Below are positions 52,896 through 61,824 of a stretch of 64,000 bases of DNA, in pieces (within the stretch, counting starts at the first letter, position 1; every line of letters starts with the position of its first letter). Position numbers and translations under genes: made by a program. The notes below the pieces were generated by a model. It saw nothing but the letters and a program-made list of their open reading frames with translations. It was not told where the DNA came from and ran no database searches. This stretch comes from Nostoc edaphicum CCNP1411 (lineage in GTDB: Bacteria > Cyanobacteriota > Cyanobacteriia > Cyanobacteriales > Nostocaceae). The stretch covers positions 2,170,001 to 2,234,000 of the forward strand of contig NZ_CP054698.1 of NCBI RefSeq assembly GCF_014023275.1, read 5' to 3'.

Positions 52896-54368
52896 CCCAG
52901 CTAGATATTCGTTTGCGGCTTTCTCAACACCTGTACCCTTAAAGAAGTCTTGATTAAGACTGGTGTACAACTCTAAGGGATGAATTGAGAGGAAGTAGCG
53001 GAGGTCTTCTTCGGTAATGATTTCGCGTTCTGCCATTGAGTAAGCGTTGGCAGTAACGGCGGTGATATCTGGCACATCCCAGTGACCGGAATCTGAACCT
53101 AAGAAAGCTTTAACTCTGTCCCCAAAGGGATTAGCTGCACGGTTAAATGCTTGGCTGACACGGGTATCGTCTGATTCCGTACCGAAGTAGAAATGATTCA
53201 AGAAGCGATCGCGGACATCTTCTGGCTTCTCGATTCCTGCTAGTTCAAATTCGTCGAGTTCGCCTGGATCTTCTGGAGCCAATAATTGATGGTGGAATCC
53301 TAAACCGTCACCAATTTTATCTAAGCGTCCATCTACAAGTTCGCCACCGTAGCGGGTGTACAACTCTACGAGTGCTTCCTTATCGATAATCGCAGGATTG
53401 TTATTTGACAACAAATGTTGTTTGTTGCGGGTTTCCCAGTGCCAAATAATATCAGCGTATAGACTAGCACCCCAAGCTGAACCACCTTCTAAAAAGGCAA
53501 ACTTTAATTGTGGGAAGCGGCGGGTAACTCCACCAAAGAACAGCGATTTGCATAATGCTTCTGCTGCAAAGGCGAAGTGATTAATGTGATTGTACTGGGC
53601 GTTGGTGACAGAACGCTGAGTTGTCCAACCTTGGCTAGAAGCGTGAGTTGTGGGTACAACTTTCAGTTCTACGCACTTAGCCCAAAATGGATCGTAATCA
53701 TACTCGCTATCTAAGCCAAAGTTATCAATCCAAACTACTTCGTTAGCGACTTCTTTGCCGTATTTTTCAAAAGCAGGAATTGGACGACGGACATAACCGG
53801 GGATTTGAATTGCTTTGAGTCCCAAAACATTCACCGCATATTCCAACTCTTCAATCCCTTCTTCGGGAGTGTGTAGGGGAATTGCGGCAATGGGTGTTAA
53901 GCGATCGCTATAAGGGCGGAAAATATCAGCATGGTAAGTGTTAACTGCGCGACAAACAGCCCGCCGCATTTCTTCGTTGCCGATATTCGGGGCCATTGTT
54001 GCCAAGTTGGGGTACACAACGGCGAAGTCTGTACCCGCTTCTTGCAAGCGCTCATGCAGCAACTTGGGCAAGCTAATAGTAGCCAAATTCAAAGTATTTT
54101 TGGTTGGACGACCCCACCAGTTAGGGCGATTGGTGCGATAAGCAAAACGTTCTTCCCAACTTTGTTTGTACCACTTAAAGCGGGAAGATCCTGGTAAATT
54201 TTCTTTGAAACGTTCGACAAGTGCAGTTCCACCAACTTGCTCTAAATAATCCAAGACTGCTGGTTCAAATTCCTGGGTATGTACATCGGTGTCAATGATC
54301 GGATAACCAAGTTTTTCCCGAATTTGAGCAGACCTAGTTTTTTGTGGGCGGTCTAGAGCGATCGTCAT
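52890..54368 (-). CDS. Amidohydrolase-2 family metal-dependent hydrolase, copy A
   Basis: The 492-residue protein has the N-terminal metal motif IIDTDVHTQEF (D-x-H), His in KVVPTTHASS, the strand LKFAFLEGGSAWG, and the final acid in FLGSDSGHWD, all as in amidohydrolase 2/ACMSD-like decarboxylases and hydrolases. NLATMAPNIGNEEMRRAVC is a long specific insertion shared with its paralog. The family hydrolyses or decarboxylates aromatic or heterocyclic acids; the substrate here is unknown. It lies 101 bases downstream of a paralog with which it is collinear almost throughout, a tandem duplication. Protein ends EYLAGK at a repeat-derived stop codon. Confidence 0.88.
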   Translation of the reverse strand: MTIALDRPQKTRSAQIREKLGYPIIDTDVHTQEFEPAVLDYLEQVGGTALVERFKENLPGSSRFKWYKQSWEERFAYRTNRPNWWGRPTKNTLNLATISLPKLLHERLQEAGTDFAVVYPNLATMAPNIGNEEMRRAVCRAVNTYHADIFRPYSDRLTPIAAIPLHTPEEGIEELEYAVNVLGLKAIQIPGYVRRPIPAFEKYGKEVANEVVWIDNFGLDSEYDYDPFWAKCVELKVVPTTHASSQGWTTQRSVTNAQYNHINHFAFAAEALCKSLFFGGVTRRFPQLKFAFLEGGSAWGASLYADIIWHWETRNKQHLLSNNNPAIIDKEALVELYTRYGGELVDGRLDKIGDGLGFHHQLLAPEDPGELDEFELAGIEKPEDVRDRFLNHFYFGTESDDTRVSQAFNRAANPFGDRVKAFLGSDSGHWDVPDITAVTANAYSMAEREIITEEDLRYFLSIHPLELYTSLNQDFFKGTGVEKAANEYLAGK

Positions 54369-54412
54369 GATATTTCACCCTCATCAAATGTTTATAGGCA
54401 TTGTTAAAGTAA

Positions 54413-54480
54413 AGACGCGATAAATCGCCGTCTCTACAAAGGATTGATTCTTCTTGTAGAGACGCCGATTTATCGCGTCT
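54413..54480. repeat. 27-bp-arm palindrome between the amidohydrolase genes
   Basis: The left arm (54413-54439) starts AGACGCGATAAATCG and ends TCTCTACAA; the right arm (54454-54480) is its reverse complement with one mismatch. The loop is 14 bases. The right arm contains the stop codon of the upstream paralog (54470-54472). It could also end its transcript. Confidence 0.85.
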
Positions 54481-55987
54481 CTTGCCTTAATTTCCCAGCC
54501 AAAAATTCATCTGCGGTTTTCTCCACAGCCGTACCTTTGAAGAAGTCACGATTGAGGCTGGTGTACAACTCCAAGGGATGAATTGACAGGAAGTATTGCA
54601 AATCTTCTTCGGTGATAATCTTGCGTTCTACCATTGAATAGGTATTAGCAGCGATCGCAGTAATATCAGGTACATCCCAGTGACCAGAATCGGAACCCAA
54701 AAATGCTTTAACACGATCGCCATAAGGGTTCGCTTTGCGGTTAAAGGCTTGAGCTACACGGGTATCATCTGATTCTGTGCCGAAGTAGAAATGATTCAAG
54801 AAGCGATCGCGGATATCTTCTGGCTTGGTAACTCCTGCAACGGCGAATTCATCCAAATCACCTGGTTCTAGGGGAGATAATAATTCAGCGTGGAAACCTA
54901 AACCGCTACCTAGTTGATCCAAGCGACCATGTACTAATTCACCACCATAGCGGGTATATAGTTCTAACAGTTCTTCGCGATCGATATTGGCGGGATTGTT
55001 ATTTTCTACCAAATGGTCTTTATTGCGGGTATCCCAATGCCAAATCAAATCGGTATACAAACTAGCACCCCAAGCTGCACCTCCTTCTAAGAAAGCAAAC
55101 TTGAGCGTTGGGAAGCGGTGAGTTACACCACCAAAGAACAGAGATTTACATAATGCTTCCGCAGCTGATGCAAAGTGACCAATATGGTTGTATTGGTAAT
55201 TGCTAATGGAACGCCGATTTATCCAGCCCATACCGGAAGAGTGGGTGGTGGGTACAACTTTCAGTTCTACGCACTTCGCCCAGAAGGGATCGTAATTATA
55301 CTTGCTATCCAAGCCGAAGGTATCAATCCAGATGGCTTCGTTGGCTACTTCTTCGCCATATTTCTCAAAGGCGGGAATCGGGCGGCGGATATGTCCGGGG
55401 ATTTGAATGGCTTTGAGTCCCAGCACTTTCACCGCATATTCCAACTCTTCAATCGCCTCTTCGGGCGTATGCATGGGGATGGAAGCAATGGGTGTTAAGC
55501 GATCGCTATAAGGACGGAAAATCTCAGCGTGATAAGTATTAGCCGCACGGCAAACAGCTCGCCGCATTTCTTCGTTGCCGATGTGTGGCGCCATCGTTGC
55601 CAAGTTGGGGTACACAACGGCAAAGTCTGTACCAGCTTCTTGTAAGCGTTCGTGTAACAACTTTGGCAAGCTAATGGTGGCCAAATTTAAAGCGTCGTTA
55701 GTGGGACGAGTCCAGAAGGGAGGGCGGGCGGTGCGGTTAGCGCGGCGCTCATCCCAAGATTGCTTGAACCATTTAGAGCGAGATGCACCGGGTAAGTGTT
55801 CTTGAAAACGCTCTGCGTAGGCGTAGCCCGCCGTAGGCATCGCAGTTCCACCAACTTGCTCTAAATAATCCAAGAATGCTGGGGGAAACTCTTGGGTATG
55901 TACATCGGTATCAATGATCGGATAACCAAGTTTTTCCCGAATTTGAGCAGACTTAGTTTTTCTGGGACGTTCTAACGCAATAGTCAT
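54470..55987 (-). CDS. Amidohydrolase-2 family metal-dependent hydrolase, copy B
   Basis: The protein is about 505 residues from ATG 55987, equivalent to the start of copy A (MTIALERPRKTKSAQ against MTIALDRPQKTRSAQ); a TTG seven codons upstream is also open. It has the same metal motifs as copy A: DTDVHTQEF, VVPTTHSSG, LKFAFLEGGAAWG, FLGSDSGHWD. Two differences arise from repeats. At about residues 43-51 it carries MPTAGYAYA where copy A has LV, an in-frame gain of seven residues. At the C-terminus it has LRQETR after AGK, partly encoded by a palindrome arm. Both changes spare the metal site. It is probably cotranscribed with copy A and acts on a related substrate. Confidence 0.88.
   Translation of the reverse strand: MTIALERPRKTKSAQIREKLGYPIIDTDVHTQEFPPAFLDYLEQVGGTAMPTAGYAYAERFQEHLPGASRSKWFKQSWDERRANRTARPPFWTRPTNDALNLATISLPKLLHERLQEAGTDFAVVYPNLATMAPHIGNEEMRRAVCRAANTYHAEIFRPYSDRLTPIASIPMHTPEEAIEELEYAVKVLGLKAIQIPGHIRRPIPAFEKYGEEVANEAIWIDTFGLDSKYNYDPFWAKCVELKVVPTTHSSGMGWINRRSISNYQYNHIGHFASAAEALCKSLFFGGVTHRFPTLKFAFLEGGAAWGASLYTDLIWHWDTRNKDHLVENNNPANIDREELLELYTRYGGELVHGRLDQLGSGLGFHAELLSPLEPGDLDEFAVAGVTKPEDIRDRFLNHFYFGTESDDTRVAQAFNRKANPYGDRVKAFLGSDSGHWDVPDITAIAANTYSMVERKIITEEDLQYFLSIHPLELYTSLNRDFFKGTAVEKTADEFLAGKLRQETR
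55815..55843 (-). repeat. Interspersed repeat inserted in frame in amidohydrolase copy B
   Basis: On the plus strand the segment begins GCGTAGGCGTAGCCCG and ends GTAGGCATCGC. Copy A lacks it at the equivalent place (about 54205-54215), so the event post-dates the gene duplication or was lost in A. It encodes MPTAGYAYA. Confidence 0.75.
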
Positions 55988-56227
55988 AGGTTCTACCTGA
56001 TTTTTCAATTGGATTGGGTAGATACTACTGTTTAAGAAGGTTGTCTACTTTCTTCTTAACAGCAATTCTTTGAAGAAGTTGGATTTTTCTTTACAGAAAA
56101 TGTGGCGGAATTAGTAAACGATAAAATCCCAAAATTCAGCTTTGCTGATCATATCCTTCTCCACAAACTTGTAGACATTTCCTCCAAACTGAGGAGTATT
56201 ATTTCTATAACAATAAGATGAAAAAAG

Positions 56228-57283
56228 TTAACGAGGCTGTTCTTCAGCAACCCATTCTGTTAATTTAAAGTTTGACTTTGCTAACCCTTGAGAAACTAAA
56301 AAGTTCTTAGTGCCTTCTAGAAGGTTCACTCCCTCGGCTGGTAATGGTTCTTCTGATACTTGTTGGAGTGGGTACGATATTTTGATGATATCGAGGGGAT
56401 ACTTAGTAGTTTGAGCATGGTACTGATAGTATTCTTCAGAATTAGCTTTTAAATCCTTGGCTGCTTCTGTCAGGATTCCGTTAAACTTTTGTGGAAAATC
56501 AGGCTGTTTCGCCAGAAATTTTTCGGTTGCTACAACTAATGATGTCCCTGACAAACCCTTATGGTTTGCTGAAGAATCAATCACTGGGAACCCTTCTGAT
56601 TTTAGAAAAGGCCCCATATCACTTGAGGTTGCATAAGCTGCTATATCACCACGTTCTAAAGCGGCTTTTGCCTCAGTACTCATCAAGTGAACAACTTTTA
56701 CATCTTTGGCAATTTTAGCTTCAGCTAATAAACCCAATAGGTATCGATGCATATAAGAACCTTTTTGGGTAGCTATTCTCTGACCTTTTAGTTCAGCAAG
56801 CGATCGCGGGCCATTCTTTTTAGCTACTAACCAAGCAGTTGTATTAAATTGGCTGATCCGCAACAGTCGGGTTTCCTGACCTCTTGCTCTCAAAACTATG
56901 GCTGGTGTATCGCCTAAAGAGCCAACATCTAATTGACCGGCAACAAGCGCCTCATTGAGATCCGGCCCGTTAGGAAATCGCGCAAAAGTAATGTTTTTAA
57001 ATCCTATTTTTTGTAGCTCACGCTCTAATATTCCCTTTTTCTTTGCCCAACCAAGTGAGCCTGTAGGTTCTGAACTACCTACATAGCCTATTCGTAGAGT
57101 AGAAATGTTATTTGCAGCGACAGCGTTATTGACATTAACAGCCTCAATGGATTGTGCCGATTTAGTTTCACCTTGGCTACATGCTGTAGTTAGTAGCAGT
57201 AGAACACAAGCCACTGAAGTTGATAATCTGGAAGGAAGTTTATTTTTAATGATCAAATCTGTTCCTACTGTGAACGACAGCAT
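56228..57283 (-). CDS. SsuA-like substrate-binding lipoprotein of the flavoprotein operon
   Basis: The 351-residue protein has a lipoprotein signal (lipobox LLTTACSQ). It contains TLRIGYVGSSEPTGSLGWAK, FARFPNGPDLNEALVAGQLD, VGSLGDTPAIVLRARG and GQRIATQKGSYMHRYLLGLL, hallmarks of SsuA/NMT1-type binding proteins. It is much more divergent than the three other SBPs in the window, with GDTPAIVLR replacing the GETPPIFSQ motif. It follows the ferredoxin gene by 19 bases, forming a flavoprotein-ferredoxin-SBP operon. The ligand is probably the substrate of that redox pair or a product of it. Confidence 0.88.
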   Translation of the reverse strand: MLSFTVGTDLIIKNKLPSRLSTSVACVLLLLTTACSQGETKSAQSIEAVNVNNAVAANNISTLRIGYVGSSEPTGSLGWAKKKGILERELQKIGFKNITFARFPNGPDLNEALVAGQLDVGSLGDTPAIVLRARGQETRLLRISQFNTTAWLVAKKNGPRSLAELKGQRIATQKGSYMHRYLLGLLAEAKIAKDVKVVHLMSTEAKAALERGDIAAYATSSDMGPFLKSEGFPVIDSSANHKGLSGTSLVVATEKFLAKQPDFPQKFNGILTEAAKDLKANSEEYYQYHAQTTKYPLDIIKISYPLQQVSEEPLPAEGVNLLEGTKNFLVSQGLAKSNFKLTEWVAEEQPR

Positions 57284-57302
57284 GACTTTTCTCTCCGCCG
57301 CA

Positions 57303-57632
57303 CTATTTCATCTGCTTTAAAATTTGGAATGTTTGATCGGCTTTTGCTGTTGAGGTGCGTTTGTGTCCCCAGCCGATGTTTTCACGATAACTACCCAGCA
57401 GCCCAACTTCTGCCAATTCTGCCTCGTTGACTGAAGTCTGCATATCGCTTTCTGGTGCAACATAAAGAGCATCAACTGGACAATACAATTCGCACATATA
57501 ACAAGTTTGGCAGTCACTCTGGCGGGCAATGGTTGGCGGTGCATCAGGTACACGGTCAAACACGTTAGTCGGGCAGATGTTCACGCAGATATTACATTTT
57601 ATGCACCGCGACTCGCTGACCAACTCAATCAC
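57303..57632 (-). CDS. Ferredoxin with two [4Fe-4S] clusters
   Basis: The 109-residue protein has two complete cluster motifs of the C-x2-C-x2-C-x3-CP type: CIKCNICVNICP and CQTCYMCELYCP. A C-terminal tail of about 50 residues follows (LLGSYRENIGWGHKR), resembling small iron-sulfur subunits of the adenylylsulfate-reductase beta type. Its start overlaps the end of the flavoprotein gene by 4 bases (57629-57632), so the two are coupled and very likely form a complex in the cytoplasm. Electrons would pass between these clusters and the FAD of its partner. Confidence 0.9.
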   Translation of the reverse strand: MIELVSESRCIKCNICVNICPTNVFDRVPDAPPTIARQSDCQTCYMCELYCPVDALYVAPESDMQTSVNEAELAEVGLLGSYRENIGWGHKRTSTAKADQTFQILKQMK

Positions 57633-59248
57633 ACTAATGCTCCTATTTTGGATTCTGACTTTTCTTTACTATTTAAAGGCTGACTTTTCACCCAGACATG
57701 ATCTAATCCGCCACTAATTAGGTGATGTTGCTGGTTAGCATCAAGTTCTGGATAATCTAAATGTTTGTGCATACCACGAGTTTCTTTACGTTCAATGGCA
57801 CTGCTGTACATCCATCGCGCTGTGGCTACCATCGCCGCAGCTTCTCGCACCCTGGGAAGCTCTTTCTCTGATGTTACCTGGCTATTGCGGAGTTCTTGCC
57901 AAAGATGATTTAACCTACCCAAAGATTCGGTTAAGCCTTGTTCTGTACGGAAATAGTTCTTTTCGTAGGGGAATACTTCAGCTTGAACTGCCTGAATAAT
58001 TTCATTAGTTGCCAAAGTGCGAGCGCTCCCACTTTGTAATCCTACCTCTCCAACACCCTTAACTTGTCGTTGAGTTTTATGTTCTCCCAAGCTACGGGTA
58101 TATTCAGCAGCCGATTTCCCTGACCAATAGCCAGAAGATATTGCCCAAGCTGCATTATGACTACCACCGCCAGTGAATCCGCCACAAATCAGTTCCCGTG
58201 TAGCTGCATCTCCAGCTGCATAGAGTCCCCGCACAGAACTGGCACAACTCTCATCTACAATCCGAATTCCGCCCGTACCGCGCACAGTTCCCTCTAGGCG
58301 CAGGGTGACAGGGAAACGTTGGGTAAATGGATCAATACCTGCACGATCAAAGGGTAAAAAGAAGTTGGGCTGTGCTAAACGCATAGATGCCCGCATTGAT
58401 TCCGCCGCTTTGTCTATGATGGCGTAAACTGGCTGTTGCAATAATGTCTGGGCAATTACTGAACGTCTATGAGAACTTGCCCCTGGAATTATAGTACCGT
58501 CTTCGTAGGTGAAAGTTGCCCAATTATAAAACAGGGTTTTGGTGACTGAAGAAAAGGCGGGAGAGATGCCGTAAGCATTGGAAAATTCCATACCCGACAT
58601 CTCGGCACCTGCTTCTGCCGCCATTAAGTAACCATCCCCTGTCAGGACGTTGCATCCTAACGCTTTACTAAGAAACGCACACCCACCAGTTGCGATAATT
58701 GTGGATTGCGATCGCACTATCCATTTAGTACCTGTTTGACGGTTCACACCTGTTGCACCAGCAACAGCACCATCGTCATCAACCAGTAATTCTAAGGCGG
58801 GGCTGTTATCTAAAATTTTCACTCCTGCCCGTTGAATTTGCCGCCGCATCAGCCGCATATATTCCGGCCCTTGCAGCGATCGCCGGTAGGGTTTACCTTC
58901 ATCATCGGTAGGGAAGGGATAACCCCACTCTGCTAGCTGATTGACGTTTGTATAAGTCTGATTCAATACCCGATCCATCCAATTGCGATCGGACAAAAAC
59001 CCACCCAACGATTCCCGACTTGCCTTCGCTGTTTCCCGTGCTTCTGGATCGGGTGGCACGTACCACACACCATTACCAGATGCAGCGGCGCATCCAGTTG
59101 TGCCACAATATCCCTTATCTACGAGGATCACTCTAGCTCCACTTGATGCAGCACTCCAAGCTGCCCAAGTTCCAGCTGGCCCACCTCCAATCACAAGCAC
59201 ATCTGCTTCTAAGTCGAGTTCAAAATCGGTTGTTAACGTCTTCAGCAT
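57629..59248 (-). CDS. FAD-dependent oxidoreductase of the fumarate-reductase/AprA type
   Basis: The 539-residue protein has the FAD-binding motif ADVLVIGGGPAGTWAAWSAA, a GCAAASGNGVWYVPP region near the flavin, GGTGCAFLSK-like GGCAFLSKALGCN, the capping region, and the second FAD contact GLYAAGDAATRELICGGFTG. A helical C-terminal domain (REAAAMVATARWMYSSAIER) ends with ETRGMHKHLDYPELD, a sequence type of succinate dehydrogenase/fumarate reductase/AprA C-termini. With the coupled ferredoxin it makes a two-subunit redox enzyme. Sulfur chemistry is suggested by the neighbours, but a substrate cannot be named. The first gene of the operon is this one. Confidence 0.88.
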   Translation of the reverse strand: MLKTLTTDFELDLEADVLVIGGGPAGTWAAWSAASSGARVILVDKGYCGTTGCAAASGNGVWYVPPDPEARETAKASRESLGGFLSDRNWMDRVLNQTYTNVNQLAEWGYPFPTDDEGKPYRRSLQGPEYMRLMRRQIQRAGVKILDNSPALELLVDDDGAVAGATGVNRQTGTKWIVRSQSTIIATGGCAFLSKALGCNVLTGDGYLMAAEAGAEMSGMEFSNAYGISPAFSSVTKTLFYNWATFTYEDGTIIPGASSHRRSVIAQTLLQQPVYAIIDKAAESMRASMRLAQPNFFLPFDRAGIDPFTQRFPVTLRLEGTVRGTGGIRIVDESCASSVRGLYAAGDAATRELICGGFTGGGSHNAAWAISSGYWSGKSAAEYTRSLGEHKTQRQVKGVGEVGLQSGSARTLATNEIIQAVQAEVFPYEKNYFRTEQGLTESLGRLNHLWQELRNSQVTSEKELPRVREAAAMVATARWMYSSAIERKETRGMHKHLDYPELDANQQHHLISGGLDHVWVKSQPLNSKEKSESKIGALV

Positions 59249-60069
59249 CTACAATTTCCCCCCCATCGATAAAGTCTTAAGCATCAAGTCTTCGCCCCAT
59301 CGATGCTGCAAAATATTTAGAAATCTGTTTGCCTATTTACTTGTTGGTGGCCTACCAGTAGCCTGAATAAATTTTGGCTGCTTACAAATTCCCACCACAC
59401 CGCCAAGCAACTACTTTATCTTGATCGATAAACCGTAGTTTATGACATAACAAAGCTTTTCACAGTTTTAGGCAAAAAGCAAGCATTTTAGCAAATAAAT
59501 TCAAACATAAAGTTATGTAAACTAAACTTAGTTATCTATCTTAAGACACTTGCTTTTTTTAGTGCTTTGTGCAAATATCCAATGTTAGTACATAAAGTAC
59601 TTAATTTCGATAGACTTACCGTTGTTTAATAGTTTTTCCAAACAAGAGCAAGGAATCCCATTCCGGCTCAAGGCATCTACTTACCAGTTTCTCAGGGTTC
59701 GAGCAAGAGCGAAAGTAGCTAACAGGCTGTCTAGTGTCTAAAGTTTATAAATTCCGAAATCCCTAGCTGTTCTTAGCGGGGGTAAAAAATTGGTGAGGTG
59801 TATTGGCATAGAAGGAATCAGGAATATCTGGTTTCTGGGAGTAGCCTCATGGCAAAAATCTGGAAAAGCTAAAAGTTACAAAATGCGCGTAACTAAGTAA
59901 TTAAATTGATGGGTAAACAGGTTCGTAGGAAGGACTTTAGTCCTTCCTTTTAAGCACTGAAGTGCTTACTACCAACTATATGATGTTCTCTCTTCCACAA
60001 GGTCTTGTAGCTACCGAAAAAGATTGAGCAGCGGAATTTAATTGATATTGTGTGAGGAAAAAACAACCT
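59249..60069. other. Long divergent spacer with two hairpins, no gene seen
   Basis: About 820 bases separate the flavoprotein and porin genes. AAGGACTTTAGTCCTT (59930-59945) and AAGCACTGAAGTGCTT (59952-59967) are adjacent perfect palindromes, part of the family seen at 46300. They lie about 100 bases before the porin start. I see no credible small gene. The porin start has a GAGGA ribosome-binding sequence. Confidence 0.5.
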
Positions 60070-61800
60070 ATGTCTAAAGTTTTGTGGAATTATTTGCTAG
60101 TGATTCCAGCTTTGTTTGGTGGACTCGTAGTCCTGTCTTCAGCAGCAAGTGCAGCTGAAGTGGAAAAGACAGCACAACCAACACAGCAAGTCATACCAAT
60201 TGACAAGATTACCCCAACTGGCATTACTGAGAGAACTTCATCTGAATCATCTTTTGAACCTTCAGATAGCACATCAAAAGTTCCAGTTTTAACAGTACCT
60301 AGCGATCGCATAGAGCAAGTTACATCTGTATCACAACTCTCTGATGTTCAACCTACAGATTGGGCATTTCAAGCCTTGCAGTCACTAGTTGAACGCTACG
60401 GCGTGATTGCGGGATATCCAGACGGTACATTTAAAGGTAATCGGGCGCTGACTCGTTACGAATTTGCTGCTGGTTTGAATGCAGCCCTCGATCGCCTCAA
60501 CGAATTGATTGTTACTAGCACTGGAGACTTGGTGCGAAAGGAAGACTTAACCACTCTGCAAAAACTCCAAGAACAATTTGCATCTGAACTAGCTACACTG
60601 CGTGGACGGGTAGATGCCTTAGAGACGCGTCAAGCTAAGGTAGAAGCCAATCAGTTTTCGACAACTACCAAACTAGTTGGTGATGCAACATTCTTGGTAG
60701 CAGATACATTTGGCGATCGCGCCAATAATACAGCTGCTGATGATACAAATGATGGGACTCAAACTTTCTTTGCTTATCGTGCCAGACTTAACTTTCAAAC
60801 GAGCTTTACTGGTAGAGATCAACTAACCACTCTGTTAACAGCGGGAAATAACATTCCTAACTTGGGGGCGACTACAGGAACCCAGATGACCCGTTTTACC
60901 ATTGATGGTGACGGGAGAGCTGATACCTATCTTAGTCAGTTAACATATCGTTTCCCATTAGGCTCAAAAGCTACTGTGTGGGTAGGCCCTAGAGCACTTC
61001 AACCAGCTACGTTTACTCCCACCTTAAATGGTGCTATTGCTGGACTAAACGGTGCGATCTCTCGGTTTGCCACATTCAACCATACTGTTTATCGACCAGG
61101 TTTTGATGGTGCTGGTTTAGCTCTTGGGTATAAGTTTAGCGATCAATTGCAATTAAGTTTAGGTTACATAGCAGATAATAATCAGGCCCCAAACCCTGGC
61201 CGTGGACTTTTCAATGGTACTAATTTGGCACTTGCTCAATTAACCGTATCGCCCACTCGCCAGTTAGATTTTGGACTGACCTACGCCCGCAAATACTATA
61301 CTGATAACACTACTGGTGCTGACCCTAATTTTAACGTCACTGGTGGTACAGGTAGCGCTTTCGCCAGAAATCCTTTTGAACAAAACTCCACTACAACCGA
61401 TAACTTCGGATTTCAATTTAACTGGAGAACCACTCGGAGCTTAACTTTAGGCGGTTGGTTTGGCTATACACGCGCCCACCAGAACAGAGGCGGTGATAGT
61501 GATGCAACAATCATTAATACTGCACTCACAGTTGGTTTTCCAGACTTGCTTAAAAAAGGCAACGTAGGTGGGATTATCGTTGGTATACCACCTAAAGTTA
61601 CGAGTAGTGATTATAGAAGTGGCGCTGGGATTCTTCGAGAAGATCCAAGTACCTCTTTACACATTGAGGCTTTCTACACTTATCGGGTAAATGACAACAT
61701 CACTATTACTCCAGATTTTTATGTAATTACCAAACCAGAACATAACGATAACAACGATCCGATTTGGGTAGGTGCTCTCCGCACTACCTTTACTTTCTAG
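60070..61800 (+). CDS. SLH/OprB-type outer-membrane porin (iron-uptake porin family)
   Basis: The protein is about 576 residues from ATG 60070 (GTG 60052 is an alternative six codons upstream, but overlaps the GAGGA sequence). It has a signal peptide (YLLVIPALFGGLVVLSSAASA). An SLH domain with DVQPTDWAFQALQSL, YGVIAGYPDGTFKG and RALTRYEFAAGLN follows, then a coiled coil (KLQEQFASELATLRGRVDAL) and a beta-barrel of the OprB type ending in Phe (LRTTFTF). This is the main cyanobacterial porin architecture: SLH binds peptidoglycan-linked polysaccharide, and the barrel forms the outer-membrane channel, assigned in some members to iron or small-ion uptake. Selectivity is not readable. Confidence 0.93.
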   Translation: MSKVLWNYLLVIPALFGGLVVLSSAASAAEVEKTAQPTQQVIPIDKITPTGITERTSSESSFEPSDSTSKVPVLTVPSDRIEQVTSVSQLSDVQPTDWAFQALQSLVERYGVIAGYPDGTFKGNRALTRYEFAAGLNAALDRLNELIVTSTGDLVRKEDLTTLQKLQEQFASELATLRGRVDALETRQAKVEANQFSTTTKLVGDATFLVADTFGDRANNTAADDTNDGTQTFFAYRARLNFQTSFTGRDQLTTLLTAGNNIPNLGATTGTQMTRFTIDGDGRADTYLSQLTYRFPLGSKATVWVGPRALQPATFTPTLNGAIAGLNGAISRFATFNHTVYRPGFDGAGLALGYKFSDQLQLSLGYIADNNQAPNPGRGLFNGTNLALAQLTVSPTRQLDFGLTYARKYYTDNTTGADPNFNVTGGTGSAFARNPFEQNSTTTDNFGFQFNWRTTRSLTLGGWFGYTRAHQNRGGDSDATIINTALTVGFPDLLKKGNVGGIIVGIPPKVTSSDYRSGAGILREDPSTSLHIEAFYTYRVNDNITITPDFYVITKPEHNDNNDPIWVGALRTTFTF

Positions 61801-61824
61801 CCCACAGACTTTTCTTTTATTGAA

